A DNA stretch of 64,000 bases from Impatiens glandulifera (Eukaryota; Streptophyta; Magnoliopsida; Ericales; Balsaminaceae): assembly GCF_907164915.1 (NCBI RefSeq), contig NC_061862.1:140421913-140485912 (forward strand). Direction: 5' to 3'. This document shows, piece after piece, positions 57,851 through 64,000 of the stretch; positions within the stretch are counted from its first letter, which is position 1, and each line of letters begins with the position of its first letter. Under the pieces are notes generated by a model that saw only the letters and a program-made list of their open reading frames with translations, had not been told where the DNA came from and made no database searches. The translations under genes and the position numbers were made by a program.

Positions 57851-58983
57851 TAAAAATCATCCATTTCAAATTTTTATTTCATTTTTGTTGTTCAAAACTA
57901 CTTTGTTTGTTTGAGATTTTTGTGACTATGATATGATTTTATTAAATAATTTTATAAGATAATTTTGTTGGGAGAATTTATGTTAATTTTGTTATAATTA
58001 AAAATTTTGTATGAAATAATTTTTCTTAATAATTATTTAATTTAAAAATAAAAATGTTCAGGTAAAATTGTAAAAAAAATAAATATTATAATATAAAAGA
58101 ATTGTTAAAAATTAAACATACTTTTAGCAACGCTTAAATTATGTTTACCGACGCTTAATTTAGCGTTGCTATAACTTACGCCCACACCGCTTCTAGCAAC
58201 GCAAGAATAAGCGTCGGTAACATTTTTGGCGACGCTTTTAAGGGTTGGCAGAAGTCTTTTTAAGCGTCGCCGTAAGTCAATTTTGTTGTAGTGTAAAGAA
58301 ATGTGACCGTTGACACATCTCACCTATAAAAGGAGCTGAAGAGGAATAAATTCCACACACCAATTGCACGAACCAACTTAACAAGTTCTACCATCTACAA
58401 GTTCAAAGAGTTATTAATTACAAGTTTATCTCTCTACAAGATTAAAAGTTTAAGTGTGCATTTGAAGTGAGATTACAATTTCGGTGAAAATTATACGAGT
58501 GTTTATCGAGCAGCAAATAAGTCTCGATCAGATATTGTGTTTGTGTATTCCTTAGTGAATATCCTTCTCGCGGTTTCGAGAAAAAGGGGTGACGTAGGAG
58601 GTTTATCTCCAAACATCCATAAAAACTTGTGTCTTGTTCTTTACTTTCTATCGGCTCACGTTCTAACCGACTCAATATCCTAACCGACTCACACTAACTG
58701 ACTTACATCGTTCTAACCGATTCACTAAACCGTAAATCAACCTCCTAATTTCCAAACCGATACTATCCAAATTCTATCTTTATTCATCATGTGTGTGTGT
58801 GTGTGTGTTGTTTCAACCTGAAACAAACCACTTCCGCACTTGAACTCGGTTCAAGGGTTTGTGACAGTTTGTGTAGTATTGAAACTCGGTGTTAATCTTT
58901 AACCGGATTAAATACAAACCGTTGAGTGAAAGTACTAACCGGCCGGACCCCGATTCCCAATCCGCGATCTAGATCCTAACAAT

Positions 58984-58995
58984 TGGTATCAGAGC
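58984..58995 (+). other. Primer-binding site of the Sirevirus-like element
   Basis: TGGTATCAGAGC, 2 bp after the LTR end, complementary to the 3' end of initiator tRNA-Met as in most plant Copia elements. Confidence 0.92.
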
Positions 58996-59034
58996 AGTTA
59001 GTTTCAATACTCAAACAACCCGAAGCAAGCAAGC

Positions 59035-60261
59035 ATGACTTTCGAAAATCCTCCAATGCTAGAAGGTGATGATTTTGCCAACTGGAAGATATGCATGCAC
59101 TTGCACCTAATCACTATGGATGATGAGATGTCGCTCATCCTGTCTGAAGGACCGATAACAATTGATAAAGATAGGAAAGACTGGACAACTGAGGATAGGA
59201 GGAGAAGCAATCTAGATAATCACGCCAGAAGCCATATCTTCAAAGGTTTGGACATAAATACTTTCTGTAAGGTTAGAGATTGCAAAACCTCAAAGGAAGT
59301 ATGGGAAACGGTGATTCAACTTCATGAGGGAAATGAAAGAACCAAGGAAAACAAGATAATGGTGGCTACCTAGAATTTTGAAAACATTAAGATGAAGCCA
59401 GGAGAAACCATGAGGGAGTACAGTGACCGATTTACAAATGTGATAAATGAGCTCTCAACTCTTGGAAAGAAGTATGATAACAAGGAAACAATCATCAAAG
59501 CTTTAAGATCTCTTCCGAGTGCATGGGACATAAAGACGATGGTGATGAGAGAATCAAACTGCCTAAGCAAGATGAAACTACACGATGTATTCGAAGATCT
59601 TAAGGCATATGAGTTTGAAATGAGATCTAGGATCGAAGATGAAGCATCAGCCTCAACCGCTACTAGGGCATTAGTCACATCCATAGAACCTGTAGCCGTT
59701 GCACCGATCAAAACCGCTGAACAATTCACTAAGGATGCTATGACAATGCTTGCACAGAAGTTTGGCAGATTCATGAAGAAAAGCCAACGGAAAAACAACA
59801 ACTATAACTACGGTGATAAGTCTAATGTTAGATGTTATAATTGTAATTGTTTGGAACATTTCAGGTGGGAATGCAGAAAACCAAGACGGGATGACCGGAA
59901 ACCGGATGATCAGAACCAAAGAAACAGTTATCCACAAACCGGTGAAGGAAGGGAAGTTCAGAAAGCACTGATAGTCGATGATGGAGAAAGTTTATGGGCT
60001 CACAGTGACAGCGATGATGAACTCACTTGTCTTATGGCAAACGAGGAACATGTATTTGATTCTTCTTGTGAAGAATTTACTAAAGATGAGTTATTTAATG
60101 CACTAAATGACATGTTAGTAGAGTACAAGAACCTATTAACCTTAATACCAACCCGACTCAACTTTAGAACCGAACTCATAGCAACAACCCGATCCGAACC
60201 TGAAACCGATAGTATTCAACCTGATGAAATCTTAGAAACCGAGGCAGCACCTATCCTCTGA
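59035..60261 (+). pseudogene. Sirevirus-like Gag
   Basis: ATG at 59035 (MTFENPPMLEGDDFANWKIC). TAG at 59371 replaces what is probably a Gln codon; the same frame then stays open from 59392 to 60261. It has a UBN2-type capsid region (REYSDRFTNVINELSTLGKK, LRSLPSAWDIKTMVM, LHDVFEDLKAYEFEM) and a zinc knuckle at about 59833-59880 (CYNCNCLEHFRWEC; usual pattern CxxCxxxGHxxxxC, with Glu in place of the Gly). An acidic tail follows. Gag forms the particle; the stop and the knuckle change make it non-functional. Confidence 0.85.
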
Positions 60262-60794
60262 GCCTGAACAACTCAAGGAGTTAGTTCAAGAGCTGACCGA
60301 AGAGGAAGATGCACGAACCAGGTATCGAATAGCAGCATGAAAAAGATCAAGTGAAATGGTGAATTAGTTGTTTAAATATAAAAGACATCCCAAATGCAAA
60401 TTTGGTCTTGGATACAAAAACAACAAATCCGCCAACTAGAACCGTTCCAACGAGATGAAGCTAACAAAAGACAATCTTCCCTTTGTAAGATTTGTCAAGA
60501 GTACTTCAACCGACGATGAGGAACAAAGTGACTCAAAATCGGAAGAAGAAATAACCTATGTAAGTCCAACTAACTCCGAAAAATGGCTTCATCCTGAGAG
60601 AAGGAATGCCAACCGGCCAAAAGGTAAACAAACCTATCCACAACCACATAGAATAAATGAAAGGGAACCACAAAATAAGGCACTCTTAGGAAAACAGAAA
60701 GATGTCAAATCGAGCACAGGAAAACTAGTTAGAACCATAACCGGGAAAGTTGTCCGACTTATTAAAGTATGGATACCCAAGGGACTAATCAATT
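60262..60794 (+). pseudogene. Gag-Pol linker region, frameshifted
   Basis: Broken frames between Gag and protease. A 117-codon ORF (60455-60808) is Ser/Lys/Glu-rich (EEQSDSKSEEEITY, ERRNANRPKGKQ) and ends IKVWIPKGLINCGPK, which corresponds to the WVPKG stretch just before protease in Sireviruses. Confidence 0.65.
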
Positions 60795-61265
60795 GTGGAC
60801 CCAAGTAAATGTGGGTACCAAATAGTTATAAATATGTGTATTTTGCAGGATATGAAGAAACGGCTAGGAAATTCTGAGTGGTATCTGGACAGCGGTTGCT
60901 CCAGACACATGACTAGAAACAACAACCTTCTGACCGACATCAAAATAGAAACCGGTGCAATGATTGTCTTTGGTGACAACTCAAGAAGTAGAACTGTGGG
61001 CAAGGGTAAGATTTTCCATGGTAATTTAACAATTGACAATGTACTTCTAGTTGAAAATCTACATTTTAACCTACTAAGTATTAGTCAGATGTGTGATGCT
61101 GGATATACTGTAGAATTTCTTAGGCATGCATACATAGTTAAAATCTCTCAGGGTAGCACACTACTAACCGGAAATAGGCTAGGAAATATATACAAAGTAG
61201 ATTGGAAAAATGAAGTAGAGCATCCTATTTGCATGGTAGCTAAAACCGATCAAACTTGGCTATGA
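60795..61265 (+). pseudogene. Sirevirus-like protease and GAG-pre-integrase start
   Basis: WYLDSGCSRHMTRNNNLLTD contains the aspartic protease motif DSG. FGDNSRSRTVGKGKI and HFNLLSISQMCDAGYTVEF follow, then GSTLLTGNRLGNIYKVDW. The frame closes at a TGA (about 61264) where the usual LWHKR motif has Trp changed to stop. Confidence 0.87.
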
Positions 61266-61269
61266 CATA

Positions 61270-62542
61270 AAAGGATAAACCATCTAAACCTCAAAACCTT
61301 AAACTATATCCGCGGTAAAAAGCTAGTTGAATGAATTCCTGATATAGTATTTAATAAGGATAAGGTGTGTTCAACATGTCAAATGGGTAAACAAACTAAA
61401 ACAACCTTTAAGAGCAAAGGACACATTCAGTCTAACCGATGCTTAGATCTCCTTCACATGGATTTATTTGGACCGATTAAGGTCACTAGTATAGGTGGTA
61501 TGCTTTATACTATGATTGTTATTGATGATTATTCTAGATATACATGGGTCACATTTTTGGCATCTAAACGTGAAACCGCATCAAATTTAATTACATTGCT
61601 TAAGCGTTACAAAATAAAAAATCAACACGTATAAATAGTATTAAGAGTGATAGAGGAACCGAATTTACAAATAGTACTCTAAATGCATTTTTTGATGAAT
61701 CCGGCATTAGACACGAGTTGTCTAGTGCTAGAACTCCTCAATAGAACGACCTGGCTGAGAGAAGAAACCGAACTCTCAAGGAAGCCGCAAGGTCTATGAT
61801 AGCCGACTCAGGTGTTGTTCAAAAATTCTGGGTTGAAGCTATCAGTACTGCATGTTATACACAAAATCGATCTTTGATTAACAAATTTCACAATAAAACA
61901 CCGTACGAAGTGTACTTTGATAGAATTCCTAACATTCGGTATCTTAAAATTTTCGGTTGTAAATGTTACATTCACATCAATGACAAAAACTACTTATCTG
62001 CGTTTGATGCAAAATCCGATATTGGGATAATGCTAGGTTACTCAGCGGTTAGTAAAACATATAGAGTATATAACACTAGAACTTTAACCGTAGAAGAATC
62101 CCTTCATGTTGTATTGAATGAATCGGTTGAAAGTAACACTACATCATCCTTTGATCTACACAACAGATTGGAAAATAATAATATTCATTCTGATAGTGAA
62201 GATGAGATTCCGGTTTTCAGACGGTTTGTCCATGACCAAATGGGTGTTGTTGAAACCCAGCCGGATCAAGTTGACACACATCAGGAAGCTGACACCTCAG
62301 TTCAAACTGAGGAAATCGGTCGGTCTAACACTATTGATCAGCCTACCAATATGTCTATCCTTGATCAAACAAACGGTAATTTTGTAGACACCCCTGAACC
62401 GAATCTCAAAAGGAACACAAATCATCCTCCTGAGCTTATTATAGGTGACTCTTCAAAACCTGTCCAAACTAGGCGACAAAAACTGGAGGAATACTTCAAT
62501 TCCGCTTTCATATCCCAGATTGAGCCAAAAAAGGGTGGATGA
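61270..62542 (+). pseudogene. Sirevirus-like integrase
   Basis: Zinc region with CSTCQMGKQTKTTFKS, then core DLLHMDLFGPIKVTSIGGML and DDYSRYTWV with the first Asp. The second Asp lies in SDRGTEF (about 61650) after a small frameshift, and the Glu in AERRNRTL (about 61755) just after PQ-stop-N-D, where Gln and Gly codons have mutated. The C-terminal frame 61796-62542 has FWVEAISTACYTQNRSLINK, KIFGCKCYIHINDKNYLSAF and GIMLGYSAVSKTYRVYN, followed by a long linker to RT. Confidence 0.87.
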
Positions 62543-63520
62543 AGCATTGTCGGATCTGGATTGGATTTTGGAAATGCAAGAAGAGTTAAACCAGTTTGAG
62601 AGTAATAAAGTCTGATACCTAGTCCTTAGACCGAAAGATCAACCGGTCATAGGAACAAGATGGGTATTCAGAAATAAACTCAATGAAGACGGTTTGGTTA
62701 CGAGGAACAAAGCTAGATTAGTGGCACAAGGATACAAACAGGAAGAAGGCATTATTTTGAAGAATCATTTGCTCCTGTAGCTAGAATTGAAGCCATTAGG
62801 ATTTTTCTAGCCTTTGTTGCTTTCAAAAATTTCAAAGTTTTTCAAATGGATGTTAAAAGTGTATTTTTAAATGGTGACCTACGTGAAGAAGTATACGTTG
62901 AGCAACCACCTGGTTTTAAAAATGATGACCTACCTAATCATGTATATCGTCTAAATAAAGCACTGTACGGTTTAAAATCAGCTCCTAGAGCTTGGTATGA
63001 TACATTAACCTCATTTCTGATACATCATGACTTCACCATAGGTTCAGTGGATAAAACCCTATTTAAATTTGAGAAAAAGGGACACATTCTACTTGTTCAA
63101 ATATATGTAGATGATATCATTTTTGGATCAACCGATCCTAAGCTGTGTGATAAATTCTCAACCCTAATGACCAACAAATTTGAAATAAGTATGATGGGAG
63201 AATTGAGCTTCTTCCTAGGCCTTCAGGTTAAACAACTCGAAGGAGTAACTTTCATTAGTCATCCCAAATATACAAAGGAACTTCTAAAGAAATTTAAAAT
63301 GGACACATGTTCTTCTGCCGCTACTCCAATGAGCTCATCAATCAAGCTGGATAAAGATGATGACGGTCAGGGAGTAGACCTAACCACCTATCGTGGAATT
63401 ATCGGCTCACTTCTGTACCTGACAGCAAGTAGACCGGACATACTATTTGCGGTCATAGTGTGTGGAAGATTTAAGTCAACCCCAAACAATCTCACTATAC
63501 AGCCGCTAAACGAATCCTGA
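62543..63520 (+). pseudogene. Sirevirus-like reverse transcriptase
   Basis: N-terminal motifs near 62600-62760 ([32 protein letters not shown]) are cut by a frameshift at about 62750. The main frame from 62846 has [20 protein letters not shown], then [16 protein letters not shown] and the catalytic [11 protein letters not shown], followed by [15 protein letters not shown] and [16 protein letters not shown] base loss near 63480 shifts into the next frame ([15 protein letters not shown]). Confidence 0.9.
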
Positions 63521-64000
63521 AATATCTAAAGGGAACACCCGAAGTCAGTCTGTGGTATCCAAAGGACTCATCTTTTAACCTCACAAGTTACTCTGACGCA
63601 GACTATGCAGGATGTAAGGTTGATAGAAAAAGTACCAGCGGAACATGTTAATTCTTAGGTGATCGGCTTGTTTCATGGCACAACAAAAAGAAAACGTCGG
63701 TTGCTACGTCAACCGCAGAGGCTGAATATCTGGCAGCCGGAAGTTGTTGTTCACAACTCCTATGGATTCAACAGCAACTTAAGGACTTTGGTGTCATCGC
63801 CGAAGAGTCTCTTATTTTCTGTGATAACACAAGTGCTATATCAATCACATACAATCCGGTTTTACACTCTAGAACCAAGCACATCGACATAAGGCATCAT
63901 TTCATCCGGGAACATGTCATGTAGAAGCATATCCGGATGGAATATGTAGCAACAGATCAACAAATAGCCGATATCTTCACAAAGCCCTGCAGGAAGCTAA
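63521..64000 (+). pseudogene. Sirevirus-like RNase H, to window end
   Basis: YSDADYAGCKVDRKSTSGTC is followed by TAA where Gln is expected, then LGDRLVSWHNKKKTSVATST, AEAEYLAAGSCCSQLLWIQQ, CDNTSAISITYNPVLHSRTK, HIDIRHHFIREHV and QIADIFTKP. The catalytic Asp and Glu (DADY, AEAEY, CDN) are kept. The sequence leaves the window right after FTKPCRKL. Confidence 0.88.

Larger units (their letters stand above)
53294..58293 (+). mobile_element. Non-autonomous CACTA (En/Spm) element with captured gene fragments
   Basis: It begins CACTACAACAAAA and ends TTTTGTTGTAGTG, exactly 5,000 bp, flanked by TAA on both sides (53291-53293, 58294-58296); CACTA elements make 3 bp TSDs. Subterminal GCGACGCTTA-type words occur near both ends (for example 53318-53347 and 58115-58275) in both orientations. 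No TNPD/TNPA-like transposase is seen. The interior carries LysM-kinase, NAC-alpha and LRRC40 gene fragments with introns, all on the plus strand. It is a Pack-CACTA type element that would need a transposase supplied in trans. Confidence 0.93.
52700..58981 (+). repeat. 5' LTR of the Sirevirus-like element, interrupted
   Basis: It starts TGTTAG (52700) and ends CTAACA (58976-58981), a perfect 6 bp inverted end. Without the CACTA element and its TSD (5,003 bp) the LTR is 1,279 bp. It is rich in ACCGG / AACCGGT / TAACCG words. The part after the insertion includes a TATAAAAGGAGC box (about 58325), likely the promoter. Confidence 0.88.
52700..64000 (+). mobile_element. Sirevirus-like Ty1-copia element, truncated by window end
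   Basis: 5' LTR 52700-58981 (split by a 5 kb CACTA element), PBS 58984-58995, then gag, protease, integrase, RT and RNase H to the window edge. The long LTR and the pol signatures ([43 protein letters not shown]) fit the Sirevirus (SIRE/Maximus) lineage. The polyprotein is interrupted by at least six stops and several frameshifts, so the element is inactive. Its 3' LTR would lie beyond 64000. Confidence 0.88.

Noticed and set aside
59370..59937. Minus-strand ORFs inside gag
   Set aside because: Shadows of the Gag frame; hydrophobic composition arises from reverse reading of a charged protein.

Overview
The window looks like nuclear DNA of a flowering plant, probably a eudicot. It is very AT-rich, its introns are GT-AG and T-rich, and it holds many copies of plant LINE, Ty1-copia and Ty3-gypsy elements, a CACTA element, MITEs and decayed F-box/LRR genes. 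I cannot name the species. I see no clearly intact host gene: every host-type coding region carries a stop, frameshift, deletion or missing part.

The backbone is a large direct duplication. Positions 1 to about 20,120 match 28,923 to about 49,998, with a starting shift of 28,922 bp and very few differences in the blocks I compared by eye. Each unit has, in order: a LINE piece, an AT-rich stretch, an array of small palindromes split by a second LINE, a Ty3-gypsy integrase fragment, a minus-strand F-box pseudogene, long introns or spacers with a diverged repeat, minisatellites, another LINE, a CACTA-like subterminal array, and a plus-strand F-box gene (noncoding first exon, intron of about 4 kb, three coding exons). 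The two F-box loci in a unit face away from each other, with their first exons towards the centre, so each unit is itself a decayed inverted repeat.

The two units have diverged in an informative way. Unit 1 keeps a SUVH-type SET-domain pseudogene. In unit 2 that 3.3 kb is gone and the 5' half of a young Tork-like Copia element lies there. Unit 2 also carries a roughly 1.1 kb insertion with a DUF4283-like fragment, a 200 bp MITE with a 10 bp target duplication, and a deletion patched with locally copied filler. The plus-strand F-box gene is stopped in both units, at different codons and by different mutations.

Between the units (20,120-28,922) lie a GGTGGA hexamer array, direct repeats, LINE pieces and a Copia element whose gag-to-integrase half is inverted inside its own LTRs. 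After unit 2 comes a 1.5 kb foldback element with arms of several hundred bp, itself carrying a small hairpin insertion.

The right end (52,700 to the window edge) is a Sirevirus-like Copia element with an LTR of about 1.28 kb and a polyprotein broken by stops and frameshifts. Its 5' LTR is split by a 5,000 bp non-autonomous CACTA element (53,294-58,293, TSD TAA) that carries intron-containing fragments of three unrelated host genes: a LYK3-type LysM receptor kinase, the alpha subunit of the nascent-polypeptide-associated complex, and an LRRC40-type LRR protein. This Pack-CACTA nested in a retrotransposon LTR is the most striking object in the window.
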